A stretch of DNA of 64,000 bases from Pratylenchus scribneri (Eukaryota; Nematoda; Chromadorea; Rhabditida; Pratylenchidae): contig JAQSEB010000064.1 of the NCBI GenBank assembly GCA_030063045.1, positions 744,001-808,000 on the forward strand, given 5' to 3'. Below, piece after piece: positions 15,747 to 28,545 of the stretch. The number at the start of each line of letters is the position of its first letter. Positions within the stretch are counted from its first letter, which is position 1. Position numbers and translations under genes: made by a program. The notes beneath the pieces were generated by a model that was given only the letters and a program-made list of their open reading frames with translations, was not told the origin of the DNA and searched no databases.

Positions 15747-16282
15747 TCCGCTAAACACCATTTTCCGCATTATTTGGCGCTCCCTCCGTCCATAGACGTA
15801 AATCAGCGACCAACCTTCACAAATAAAATTGCCCTACATCTCGACGAGGTTTGCTCGCTCGGCTCCGCTGCATTCCAACAAATGGACGAATGGGCCCCAT
15901 ACCGAATGGCATTGCTGATTTTGATGGTGGCCTCGTCAATTGCCATTTGGGCCTCCTATAAAATACTTTGGTCAGTTCATTGGTTAAATATGGCCAAATT
16001 CAAAAATCATGGAAAAAGATCCGAAAATATTTTGCCAAAAATTTCAGTGAATCCGAAGAGAGGGACGAAGTCATCTACCAACCATTAGCGGCTCCAAACC
16101 AAATTGGCCAAATGGAGGATGAATTTTGGAGCATTGAAGATGGCCAACATCAACTTCCAAACCAATCAAAATCCGCAGAATCCTCGTCATCTTTGTCTTC
16201 GATGGAGGATGATTGCCTTTTGCTGAATGGTGCCGGCGGCAACAATCAACATTCTTTGCTGTCAAAAATTCATTCAAAATGA
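15747..16282 (+). CDS. C-terminal exons of an unrecognised single-pass membrane protein
   Basis: Two exons: 15747-15970 (acceptor TGTTTGTAG, donor CTTTG|GTCAGT) and 16048-16282 (acceptor AAATTTCAG). They join in frame through a Cys codon and end in TGA. The first exon encodes about 50 extracellular-type residues, then a hydrophobic segment of about 21 residues (MALLILMVASSIAIWASYKIL). The second encodes an acidic, Ser-rich tail of about 78 residues (SSSSLSSMEDDCLLL) with tyrosine motif EVIYQPL. This arrangement suggests a type I membrane protein with a cytoplasmic tail. Exons upstream of 15747 were not found, so the record is partial. I do not recognise the family. Confidence 0.6.
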
Positions 16283-17610
16283 ATTCATCGAAAAAAGATT
16301 GACACCAATATTGAGATGGCGCCTTTCCCCAATTCCCTCTAAATTTGATAATAAATACCCCTTTTTTTATATAACCAAATTATTGTGGCTTGGATAATTA
16401 ATTAAAATTCTGAAATAGATTCCCCAAAATTTATTTTATGATGGGAAAGGCAATTTTCAAAAACACTTTCAAAAATGCTGCCAGTTTTTCTGTACTTACT
16501 AAAATAAAAAACTTATCTAACAAAGAATTACTTTTGTCAATTTTGGCCTCATTGTCAATGCCTTTCCCATCAAAAAATGTGTGGCTTTTCCATTCCTTTT
16601 ATTTAATTTGTGGATTCGCTCATTTTCATTCTCGTCACATCTCATCATCCAAAAAATCACTCAAAAAACCATTAAATCAAGTCTCACCAAAACACATTAG
16701 AAAATGCTCTCGAATACATCACAAAAACTGTGTTAAAAATGATCAAATTGAAATGAACTCCTTCATCAAAAATATTCTGATCTGTCATCCAATTTATATT
16801 CAAAATTCTATGCCCTTTTTATGAAGCATCTCGACAAAATGTGTGTGCTGGCTGATGCTCATCTAAAAATTCATTTAATTAATTCTTTTATGCCACCTCC
16901 CTTTTTCCTTTGTAAATTTGTGCATTTTGAGGGGCCACTTTTCAAAATGTGCCTTCAAAAGTATTAAAATCTTTACCGAAAATTATTTTCATTTGAATAA
17001 AACAAATAATTCCCACTCAAAATGCACAAATTTCTCCTTCTCCCCAATTCCCATAGACGGATTTTGTAATTTCCCGTTCAAAAGTGCCTTGCTGATCTCG
17101 CAACAAAAAACAAAACAAACACAAAAATCGGCATTCTCACACCATGTCCTGCCGACAATTGTATGCCAGGTTCGAGAAATTACAAAATGATGTCCGGAAG
17201 ATGGCCTCCCTCCCTCCTTCTCCCCTACACCTTTTACATTTTCAGTTCTCAATTGCAGTAGAATATTTCCAATTTCTATTTTAAATTTGTCACCACCAAT
17301 AATTCTATGAAAATCCGTTAAATTTAAATATGTTATTTTATTGGATAAATTGAATTTTGGAAGATGATTTTAAATTAATTCATTGAAATTAAATCGGATT
17401 TAAAAAACGGAAGATACTCTCGAAAAGAAATGATAAGAAAAGAAATTAAAGTAAACAGCTGAAAGATTCAGAGTCGTATGTCTGCTTTTCCTAAAAGTGT
17501 AAAACAAAGAAAAAAAATTGAAATTTTTCAAATAATTGGCGGACAATTTTATAATAATAATAAGGGATCCCCTTAAAATTGAAAGGGCGAAATTAAAATC
17601 AGAACAGGCG

Positions 17611-19050
17611 GAATTTACAATCACAAATCAGAATTACAATTACAATCACAAATCAGAATTACAATTACAATCGCAAATCAGAATTACAATTACAATCGCA
17701 AATCAGAATTACAATTACAATCGCAAATCAGAATTACAATTACAAATCAGAATTACAATTACAATCGCAAATCAGAATTACAATTACAATCGCAAATCAG
17801 AATTACAATTACAATCGCAAATCAGAATTACAATTACAATCACAAATCAGAATTACAATTACAATCGCAAATCAGAATTACAATTACAATCGCAAATCAG
17901 AATTACAATTACAATCGCAAATCAGAATTACAATTACACAAATCAGAATTACAATTACAATCGCAAATCAGAATTACAATTACAATCGCAAATCAGAATT
18001 ACAATTACAATCGCAAATCAGAATTACAATTACAATCACAAATCAGAATTACAATTACAATCGCAAATCAGAATTACAATTACAATCACAAATCAGAATT
18101 ACAATTACAATCGCAAATCAGAATTACAATTACAATCGCAAATCAGAATTACAATTACAAATCAGAATTACAATTACAATTACAAATCAGAATTACAATT
18201 ACAATTACAAATCAGAATTACAATTACAATTACAAATCAGAATTACAATTACAATTACAAATCAGAATTACAATTACAATCACAAATCAGAATTACAATT
18301 ACAATCGCAAATCAGAATTACAATTACAATCACAAATCAGAATTACAATTACAATCGCAAATCAGAATTACAATTACAATCACAAATCAGAATTACAATT
18401 ACAATCGCAAATCAGAATTACAATTACAATCGCAAATCAGAATTACAATTACAAATCAGAATTACAATTACAATCGCAAATCAGAATTACAATTACAAAT
18501 CAGAATTACAATTACAATTACAAATCAGAATTACAATTACAAATCAGAATTACAATTACAATTACAAATCAGAATTACAATTACAATCGCAAATCAGAAT
18601 TACAATTACAAATCAGAATTACAATTACAATTACAAATCAGAATTACAATTACAATCGCAAATCAGAATTACAATTACAATCGCAAATCAGAATTACAAT
18701 TACAAATCAACAATTACAATTACAAATCAGAATTACAATTACAATCGCAAATCAGAATTACAATTACAAATCAGAATTACAATTACAATCGCAAATCAGA
18801 ATTACAATTACAAATCAGAATTACAATTACAATCGCAAATCAGAATTACAATTATAAATCAGAATTACAATTACAATCGCAAATCAGAATTACAATTACA
18901 AATCAGAATTACAATTACAAATCAGAATCAGAATTACAATTACAATCGCAAATCAGAATTACAATTACAATCGCAAATCAGAATTACAATTACAATCGCA
19001 AATCAGAATTACAATTACAATCGCAAATCAGAATTACAATTACATATCAG
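17611..19050 (+). repeat. 24-bp minisatellite array A (AATCAGAATTACAATTAC + AATCGC)
   Basis: About 1.4 kb of tandem AATCAGAATTACAATTAC plus AATCGC or AATCAC (24 bp), with 18-bp and other variants lacking six bases. It begins with the cap AGGCGGAATTTACAATCAC. Because the unit and its common deletions are multiples of three and lack stops, a spurious 506-codon frame runs through it. Confidence 0.95.
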
Positions 19051-22000
19051 AACTGAAGGAATTTATAAATAACATGAGACATGAGATACCATATTCTCTC
19101 TTCTTTTCATTTATGCCCTCAGGGAAGGGAAGATTTGTGTTCCCTTCCCTCCATTTCCAACAAGTGAATTAATATACTGTATTGTTTATTCTCGGTTCTT
19201 CTCATCAGATATAGTTGCAGAGAAAGTAGAAATGAATGACCAAATTTGTTATCGAAAAATTGAAAAATTAATTGCATAATCTATTAAAAATTTCCAAAAA
19301 TTTTTCTGGAATTGTGTATCTGCCGAAATGATTCAAATTTAAATTTTTATAATCAATTCCAATTTTAAAATAAATTTCCATCAAAATAAGCCCTTCCTTT
19401 GGTTATGAATTTAATATATTTTTCTGGTTGAAAATGTGAAGCCGAATTCAAAATATTTAATTTATAATTCAGTTAAAAAACGGCTGGCAGCTTCACTGGA
19501 ACAAATTCGCGATGGGGAACAAAGGAATTTGGGGCGCGAAGAACATTTTTTGCATCTTGCCAGCCACTGTCCACTGCATTGTCCATCATTTGAATTTGTC
19601 CACATTTTTCAACACATTAATTCCCTCCTCCTCCTTCTTGCGGTCATTTCCTTGGCCATTCCCTCCCCTCTTCCTCCAGTCCCCGTTTTTTGCGGTTTTG
19701 TCCATTTCCCATGGGCTTTGCTTTCTTCTCCTAAAAATTCAATTTAATGCCCTCAAATTTACTCACTTTTCTTCAATTTTTGCATTGTTCATATTAATAA
19801 AAGATAAATTTCGTAAGGCATCCAACCATCTAAAACCAAAATTCATATTCTATTCATTCAATATTGCCGCATTTAATAGACAAATTTGCCATGTTTTCAG
19901 CTCTCGATGCCAACACATTTCCTTTTTGTCGCTTCTTCTCCTAAAAAATGAATGCAATTTGCATTTTTTCAACACATATATTCCTTCATGCCATTTCCCT
20001 CGCTCCTTTCTTCCCTTTTCCATGAATTGTTTTTTTTTGCATTGTGTGGTCCACATCCACATGCTTACTTCAATGGTGGCGGCAGCCACTTTTTTCTGCC
20101 GCAAATTCTATTTAAAAAACATGGACGATGGCGGCTTTTTCTGTGCCAACGGCTGCCAACTAGAGTCCATCATTCTCGCTTCATCGGCACCCTTCCCCCC
20201 TCCGGGGTGGTCTTGCGGTCGGCTGCTTCCTTGGGTGGTCTTTCCTCATATTCACACTTTTCTGCCCATTTTTTTTACTTTCTCGACCGGACCCCTTCCT
20301 TTTTTGCTGCTCCAATTCACCGGCGCCCTCACGCTCCAAATGCCAATCCTCCTTTGGCGGCCTTTTTTCCCTTACTTTGCGTGCCATTTTTGTAAAATCT
20401 CGGCGCATTTTTTGTTCGTCCACAAATTTTGCAGTCATTCTTTCCTCCCAAAATCCAATTATTTTTATTAAATATTTTCCAGCCTATTTTTATGACTAAT
20501 TTATTTTAGAAAATGCCACCCATTATAAATTGAATTAGAATTATTTATATTCATTAAACCATAATTTTTACTGGATTTTGGTTGGATAAAAAGCATAAAA
20601 ATGGGCATGGACTCAATTTGCCATCCCATTAAATAGAGAATAAAAAAATTGACAGGCAAATGCCCGAGGCATGAATCAAAATATTCTATGTAACAATAAT
20701 ACGGTTGATCTTTCTACTAAAATCCCAATTCGATAAAATGTATGGATACGGATAGGGATCAAATGCATTTTTCCTCCTTTTTTACTTCCTCCAATCCAAA
20801 TGCCGCGCACTTTGCTGCCTTTAATTTGCTATATTTGGCCAAAATGGATTTTGTTGTTTTTTTCATGAAGGAGCTAATCCCGCTGTCTGTACCTCAATCC
20901 CTTCCCTTCCCTTACTAAAAATATTTGCAGCCACCCATCATCCAGCCATTTTTGCCGGTGCCTTGGTGTGCCTGGCTTTTGCGCGACAAACTCCCTTGGC
21001 CATCTTTTTTTATCCCCTCTTGTTTTTTGAGGGGATTGGCGGGACCAAAAACTACTGGCGATCGGTGTTTTTGGCATTGACCAAAGACGTTTAATGCTTA
21101 AAAAAGGACTGCTGCAAAATTCCGCAACATTTATTCCCCTCTCCTTCATTCTCGCATTTGGTCTCCTAAAAATGTTTTTTGGCACCAGTCGGTGCTGGGA
21201 ACGGCCAAAAAAAGGACTGGGCCACCTCCCCCATTTTTCCCTTCCCTCTTAAATTATATGCCCGGGCACGAGGCTAGACTTGGGGTTGGCCAATGTGCCG
21301 GCAATAAAAGCTGCTGGGCTCATTGAATGGTTGGCGGCGGACACAATGGCATTTGACCAAAAAATTAATGGTGGAGGATTACCACATTCATTCATGAATT
21401 TATTCGATTTCTGCCATTCATGTTTCCTTTATATTTTCCTTACATTTTTGTATTTTTTTCCAATTTTCTTTTAATTAGCCCCTTCCTTTAAATTCTTTTT
21501 CCAAATTCCATTTTTGTTGCTTTTTCCCAAATGTTTTCCCCCAAAATTATTCAAACCCACAAAAATCCCTTCAAATTCAAACGCTCATCCAATTTGACCC
21601 ATTTTTGGACCCTCTAACCCCATTCCTTTTTGAATTTTTCCAAGCAACAATCAATCCTCCTCCCCAAATCCCCCAAAATATCCGTTGTGCCGTAAAAATG
21701 ACTGCCAGCTGGCTGAATGTGTTCCAAGGTTCCCATTTCCCTTTTGGGGCTCCATCCAAAAAAAATGAGGGCAACCGCTCGCCTCAAAAAAAGGAGCAAT
21801 CCATTTTTCGTTGAGATGGGTCAAAAGAGAAATGGCTGTAAAGCGAAGAAGCTGTTTTTATAGGGAAAATGGGGAGAAGCGGATAACCCGCCGGAGAATC
21901 CTTGCGAACGCCCACAGGACAATGGGTAATAAAGGAAAAGCGGCAAAGGAAGATACATTCAAAGGGAATTGGATGAATGTGAATGACCCAAAATATGGAA

Positions 22001-23450
22001 AATTGCCAATTTTTCCTTGAATTGGATTAGGTTGGTTAATTAGTTTAGAATCCATGATTGAGGTTTAGTCTTTTTAGCTTTTAGGATTAAACTTAAGGAT
22101 AGCTAAATTCGAACAAGCCAATATCAGCCGGTCCCCGAAGGAATATTTCAGAGAGAAAAAGGAAAAGGGGAGTTGTTTTTGGATAAAAAAAAAGCCGGCG
22201 GCGGTCACTCCACTCGAAAAAACGACGACCACTGGGAGAAGCCGCCTGGTCAGTTGACACTGGCGGACACCAGCTGCCAGCCGCCCAACAACAGAAGGAG
22301 GAATAATGGTCAGCTGCTTTTTTGGGGGAGATTCGTAAAAAAACGAGCTGTGTTGGTTGGAGAAGAACGGCGGAGAGGGGGGAGGGTCCGACAAAATGGT
22401 GGACAAGGCAAATGGGGGAGAAGGGTCCGAGCTCCGAGGGAATGGTCAGCTGCTTTTTGGGGAAAATCTAAAATCGTAAAAACGAGCTAGAGCCGAAAAT
22501 CACTGCTTTTTTGGAGGGGAACATTCGGCGGGGCGAGGGTCCGTCCGAGAAAAAGGCCTCCTCCCTTGGATAGTGGGGGAATTGTGTGCGCCTAAGGGGG
22601 CTTATTAAAGGGTGGTTGGACGAATTTCTGTGTGTGCATGGGATGGAGTGTTGCCCCTCCGGCGGCTGTTCCTTCGCCTTCTCCTCTATCGTCGTTTTTT
22701 ATCGCTCCATTCGCCGCCGCTGTTTGTTCGTTTTTATCGCCAGCCGCCGCCGCTCGCCTTCAGCGCTCGTTTGGTCGGGAAATTGGAGGAGGACCCAGTT
22801 TTTTGTGCATCAGCCATTTTTTCACAACGGACATTTTGGGGCGGCTGCTCTGATGATGAGCCCTCGTCGAGGGGTGGCTGTCCCCACACGAAAGCGCCAA
22901 CCGGCCCTCCTTTTTATTCCCCCAAAATCACTCCATTCATTCCTCCAAACATTTGCCCAACTTCATTATTTCCATCAACAACCAACCATTTCCATTCCTT
23001 CATTCAGTCACAACCACCAAAAGAAACACCCTACCTCTTTATTCCGCCAATCAAGGACACTGAAACTGAATGAGTGAATGGCAAAAAAACCGTGTCCCCA
23101 ATCACTTATTTACCACAAAATAAATATTAGGAAAAATGGATAATAATTAATATTTTAAGGCCAAAATTCTTAAGAAATAACCGTAATGGATAGTGCCAAT
23201 TCCTTCGATGCCTTTGATAGTAGCCTCAGGAGAAAATTTGAGGAATTAGGGACACTTTAATCGGTTTCCAACGATCCCTCGGAATATTTAGAAGAGCCAA
23301 CCGAAAGGGAAAGAACAAGTTCTGAGCAGAATTCTATAAATGTTGACATGAATCTACCATATTTGATTCTGTTAATCCAATAGCATGAGGCAGAAAAAAA
23401 AATAATAATGTATAAATTTATCTTTTATATAGGAACTGTATAATAATTCA

Positions 23451-24000
23451 CGTTTACGGAAAGCTTTTTAATTCGATTCTTTCCGGAAAGTTTTTTAATT
23501 CAATTCCTTCCGGAAAGTTTTTTAATTCAATTCTTTCCGGAAAGTTTTTTAATTCAATTCTTTCCGGAAAGTTTTTTAATTCAATTCTTTCCGGAAAGTT
23601 TTTTAATTCAATTCCTTCCGGAAAGTTTTAATTCAATTCTTTCCGGAAAGTTTTTTAATTCAATTCTTTCCGGAAAGTTTTTTAATTCAATTCTTTCCGG
23701 AAAGTTTTTTAATTCAATTCTTTCCGGAAAGTTTTTTAATTCAATTCCTTCCGGAAAGTTTTAATTCAATTCTTTCCGGAAAGTTTTTTAATTCAATTCT
23801 TTCCGGAAAGTTTTTTAATTCAATTCTTTCCGGAAAGTTTTTAATTCAATTCTTTCCGGAAAGTTTTTTAATTCAATTCTTTCCGGAAAGTTTTTTAATT
23901 CAATTCTTTCCGGAAAGTTTTTTAATTCAATTCTTTCCGGAAAGTTTTTTAATTCAATTCTTTCCGGAAAGTTTTTAATTCAATTCTTTCCGGAAAAAGT
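23451..24000 (+). repeat. Minisatellite with CTTTCCGGAAAG palindrome (array 2)
   Basis: About 20 tandem 25-27-bp units of TTTTTTAATTCAATTCTTTCCGGAAAG type, with occasional CCTTCCGG variants. The same family and orientation as 9908-10335, but here CAATTC predominates over CGATTC. Confidence 0.95.
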
Positions 24001-25796
24001 TTTTGCTATCAAAAATGGAGTCATAATGGAATAAATCTCTTTTAATTGAAATTAACCCTGAGGCTATTTCAATGATTTTTGCTATAAATGAAGGGTTGTG
24101 TATTTATTGTTTTCACCCTTTTTAAAATTCTCAAAATTATTTTGGTTGGGATGTTCGAAAGAAAGAAGGAAGGTCCATAGATTTAGATTCTGATGAACAG
24201 AGGAACTTTGAAGGAAAGAATTTTAAGTAATTGAAAGAGAATTCCCATGGATATACTGTATTGGTAAAAAGAAGTTATTAAGGATATCCCAGAATCAGAT
24301 TCCTATCCTAATACGAATACCAGTCCTTCAATTTCAGTGTCCTCTAATTAATCTTTTTTAGTATTTAATCCATAAAATTCTGTGCTAATAAATTTATTCT
24401 AATTTCAATATATCATCCCAATCCCAAAATACGCCCATATTTCGCCCAAAGAATCATGAAAAAGTCTACAGCTTTCATGGCTAATTCAATTTCCTTCAAA
24501 ATGTGCCGTCCAACAAATTGGCTTCTAAAATGGCCATTTTTGGTTCCATTTCTCTGCGAAATGGAAAACAGGTAAAAAAACAAAATTCCTTTCAAAATTG
24601 CATTCAAATTTCACATGAAAATCCCATTGACAATTTCCTCCATTAAATCTCTGTCCCTCAAATATTTTACCGTCCTTCTTCCCGCCCCTCCATTGGCCAA
24701 CATTTCGAGCAGTCCAACCCTCCAAATGCCCCTATTTTCTGTGTGTCTGTCCCATTTTGGCCAAACTTTTTGCCTTCCATCCAATTATATTTCCACCCTT
24801 CTTTCCATTTCTATTCATCCAGAGCCAATGCCAATCCGCCCGTCCGCCGCCAACCAGCAGTCAGCCTCAAAGTCAAAACTTCCTTTCTATAGGACCCCTT
24901 CAATAGAACCCTTCCAAAGGCCCCGGGAGCAAATAAAAAATGGTCGAGAATGGGGGGATTGGGGGAGGCTGTAGCGAATTTTCGCCTCTTTTGAGGCAGA
25001 CGAACGCCACCGGCTGCCAACAAAATGGCAAAAGCGAAATGGGAGAGGAGGCACAAAAAAGTGCTGTTCGCCCCCCACCTCAATCGATTCACTCGAGAGT
25101 CGAGAGAGACCAGCCGTAAGATGTGTGTGTGTTTTTTTTCAAACACAAATGGTCCCTCTTTTTCAATTATTTTTTTTCCAAAAAAAGCACAGCGGGCACA
25201 GATCAAAGGCCGTAAATTGGAACATACCCACAAATTTATATAATTTTCTCCAATAGAGAATACCGTAATTTAACATCACTTTTCGCGCACACCGTCCATT
25301 TTTTCTCATCAAAAGCCGTTTCCACATTTCCCAAATCCTTTCATCCACCAAAAAATCCCTTCCTTTCATCATTTTTATTGTACGATTTAATTCGCGCGAT
25401 GAGCAGTTTTTTGGCTTTTTAAAAATGACTTCGACGGCTTTTCCTTGTACTTACAAAATACCATCCATTACCATATAAATGCCACATTTTGTCAACCATT
25501 CAGTCTAAATCCTATTGACCTAAATTGGCAGTTTGGTTGAATGAAATTAAATGCCACATTTGATACTTTTTCCTTCCTTCTTCCCGGCTAGTTGTTGATT
25601 GGGCCAATCCTCCTTTTTCCATCAAATAAATTGTCCAATCCTTTATTATTTTCCCTCCAATATTCAATGCAAAGTGGGTCCACCCCCCGAACACAAAAAA
25701 TTGGTTAGAGCAAAAGAAGAATGAAGGAAGGAACCGGTTACCCGAAAAACAAAAATTTCCACACTTTCCCGCGCCATCTTTTTTTCGATAAAATGA

Positions 25797-25988
25797 TTGG
25801 AAAAATTGTTGTCGAGCAAAGAAAAAGAGGAACTTTTACAAAAGGACAAAGAAATAATCATTTTTGGAGACGGCATTCAAATTTATGGCACCAATGTAGT
25901 CAAGATTTGGAAAATCGAAGGCGATCATAAAGTGGAATTGGGCCCAAAAATTGTATCAAAAAATGGCCTTTTTGGTGGGAAACGATAA
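25797..25988 (+). other. Possible isolated coding exon
   Basis: An open frame ending in TAA encodes a charged start (KEKEELLQKDKEIIIFGDG) and IYGTNVVKIWKIEGD, then ends GLFGGKR. Composition is protein-like rather than simple-sequence. No ATG or clear 3' splice acceptor defines its start. It may be the last exon of an unplaced gene or a gene relic. I do not recognise it. Confidence 0.25.
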
Positions 25989-28519
25989 GCGAAATGGATG
26001 AAAGGGAATAATGCGTTGAATGAATCGAGATTGGGGAATGATAAAAATAAAAAAAAATAATGAAATTGAGGGGGAAAATGAAATAAAATTTGGACATTTT
26101 TTGTTGCCAAATTTTGAAAATGTAAATCCAAGAATGCAGGTTGGATCTAATGAAGAAAATTGAAATTAAAAGGTAGACTTGATCATAAATGTGAATCCTT
26201 AATTAAATTATGAGTTATGATGATCAGTGCTGTCTCCGGCTACACTTCCCTAGGAGGCTTCAACCTCTTAAAAATTTTTGATTGAGCTTCGGGCTCCAAT
26301 CTTCAAAATGTTTCGCTCCGGCTCCAAATTTTTACCCCCAAATTTTTTGCTCTGGCTACAGCTCTGGAGTCGGCATAGCAATGGTTATTACTTTTATGGC
26401 ACATCAATGTCGGCATACTTTTAATACGTATATCTCTAGAATTCTTCAAATAATGCAACAAACACTTCAACTTTTCTAATCCTCTTAAATTCTTGGCAAA
26501 ATTTCTGCAAAAAAAACTGACTCATAAGGCGATAACGAAAAACTTCATTTAAAAAATTCACAGAAAGTTGGCAAAAATGTAGACGATATTTTTTCCTGAA
26601 ATTAATGCCCTAAAATCTTTCCTCGTTCATTTTATTCCATTCAAAATTAAAATTTGTCTCATTTTTGCTGAAAAATAATCGAATTAGCAAAGTTCTCTTT
26701 TTAATGGTCAAATTCTCTCCTTCTTTGATTGTCTTTTTGTATTTTGTTCTTAAAGGATTCCATTATGGTCAAATAATATGGATATCCTTCCTTAATCCTC
26801 TAATAAGTAAATTTAGTCTTCAATTTTTAGGTAATTTATAGCAATGTTCTAATTATTAATAACATTCATGCCTCATTCGGTTTTTTCCACCACCCATTTC
26901 TCCGTTATTCCCTCCCAAAATGCATTCATTTTTTGCTGCCAGCCGGCCCCATCGATTGGCTGCCGGGGCGACCAGCGAATGGGCGGAGAAGGGGTGGCTG
27001 TAAAAAAAAGTCGAGAGAATATTGTTGGGTTGAAAAAAAGCATTTTTTGCAGATTTACACCTAAAAAAATAATATGCCCAAATGTGAAGGCCAATTTTGG
27101 AGTGGTCTAAATTCGCGCAAAATTCCCATTTAATTTTCAATCCATTGATTTGCCCTCAAGGAATAATCAAATATTTCGGATTTAATTACGACAAAATGAG
27201 CCAATAGAAAACCTAATCCGTATTCTCTAGAAATTGTTAATTTAAGCCCTAAAATAATTGCCTAAAATATGCTGGTTCAAGCCAATCCCTGCAGATGTTT
27301 CCCAAAATATTTTTACAGTGTTTTCTGATTTTGTGAACATAAAATGGATCATTTCCCTTTTTGGATGTCAAAACATTTATGTGTGTTTTTGTAGCCCATT
27401 AATCTGTCCAAAAAATGTCCCTCAAATGACCGCCAATTGGTTCCTCTCTCCCCAACATTTTTTGTCCATTTCATCGCCCAAAAATCGTCTTCACAATTTT
27501 TTTCACCGGTCGTCCATTTTCCGCGATCCTCCACCCAATTTCTTCCCCATCGCCGGTGGCTGGCTCTGCCAGTGTCCCCCATATTCCCCCTTGTTATGTT
27601 TGAGGGTGGCCATTCCAATTCCATTCCATTTTTTGCACTACGGTCGTTGTCATTTTTTCAAGGACGGCGCCGACCAATTCCACCAACAATCCAATCCCTC
27701 CCATTTTTTCCACTTTTTTGGAGGGCAAAAAACAAAATTTATTTGCATTTTTTCTGGGCATTCCTAGTTCCCACCCACTTTTTTTTGTACGGTCAAAAAC
27801 CGGCAAAAATATTATATGAGAACATTTTTAACCGAATTCTTCAGAGCAGCTGATTTAATCCATTCAATTTGATCAAATTCGCTTAATTTTACCCAATAAT
27901 TGCAAATTATTTCCACAAACAAAATATTGGAACATATTCTAAAATCAATTCCCCATTTCTTTTACCAAAACCCCAAAATCGCGATTTTCTGATGTTTCAA
28001 GCCAATATCCAACCCCTCCTCAATCCGTTAATCCCATTATTAATTTATTTGGGGTTTTCTCGCCGCCATTTCACCCTCTTTTCCCCCACATCCTTCATTA
28101 TCCCATTCCTTCATTGCTCATATATCCCCATCCCATCCCTCCCATATTCAGTTTTTTACGGTAATGTTCGGCGCCATTTCATATTTGCAGGTTTTGCACC
28201 AAAAAAGGGACCAATTTCTAAGTATTATTTCCTTCCAATTTCATCTTTTGCCTCCCCAATTCCCATTGAAAACATCCAATTAAGTTTTTTTGAGGCCAAA
28301 AGTTGCCTTCCTTTTCTGCCATTTTTGTTTCGATGATTAAAAAATGGTTGGTCTCATCTTCTTTTTGGCCACAAAACTCGCAACATTTCCCCTCCTTCTT
28401 GATGCCGAATATAGGCCTAAAAAGGAATGGTGAAAAAAATGGCTGGGGAATGTGGGATTAGAAGAATATGGGCTAACTAAAATGTAAGGACATAATGTGA
28501 TGGGGCCATTTGGGCCAAT

Positions 28520-28545
28520 GGGGGGGGGGGGGGGGGGGGGGGGGG
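28520..28545 (+). repeat. Poly-G run, 26 bp
   Basis: 26 consecutive G, the longest homopolymer in the window. Confidence 0.97.

Noticed and set aside
17536..19056. 506-codon open frame rich in Asn, Tyr and Gln
   Set aside because: It is the 24-bp minisatellite read through. The unit is a multiple of three and lacks stops, several frames are open, and the same happens in the inverted array B and in intronic array C.
19512..20471. 319-codon + strand frame
   Set aside because: Phe/Ser/Leu-rich translation of pyrimidine-rich DNA, with overlapping long frames in other phases and no family feature.
22586..23077. 163- and 153-codon overlapping frames
   Set aside because: Two overlapping frames in a GC-richer patch; neither shows a domain or splice context.
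27258..27767. 169-codon + strand frame
   Set aside because: Composition follows simple pyrimidine-rich sequence; no start context or homology pattern.
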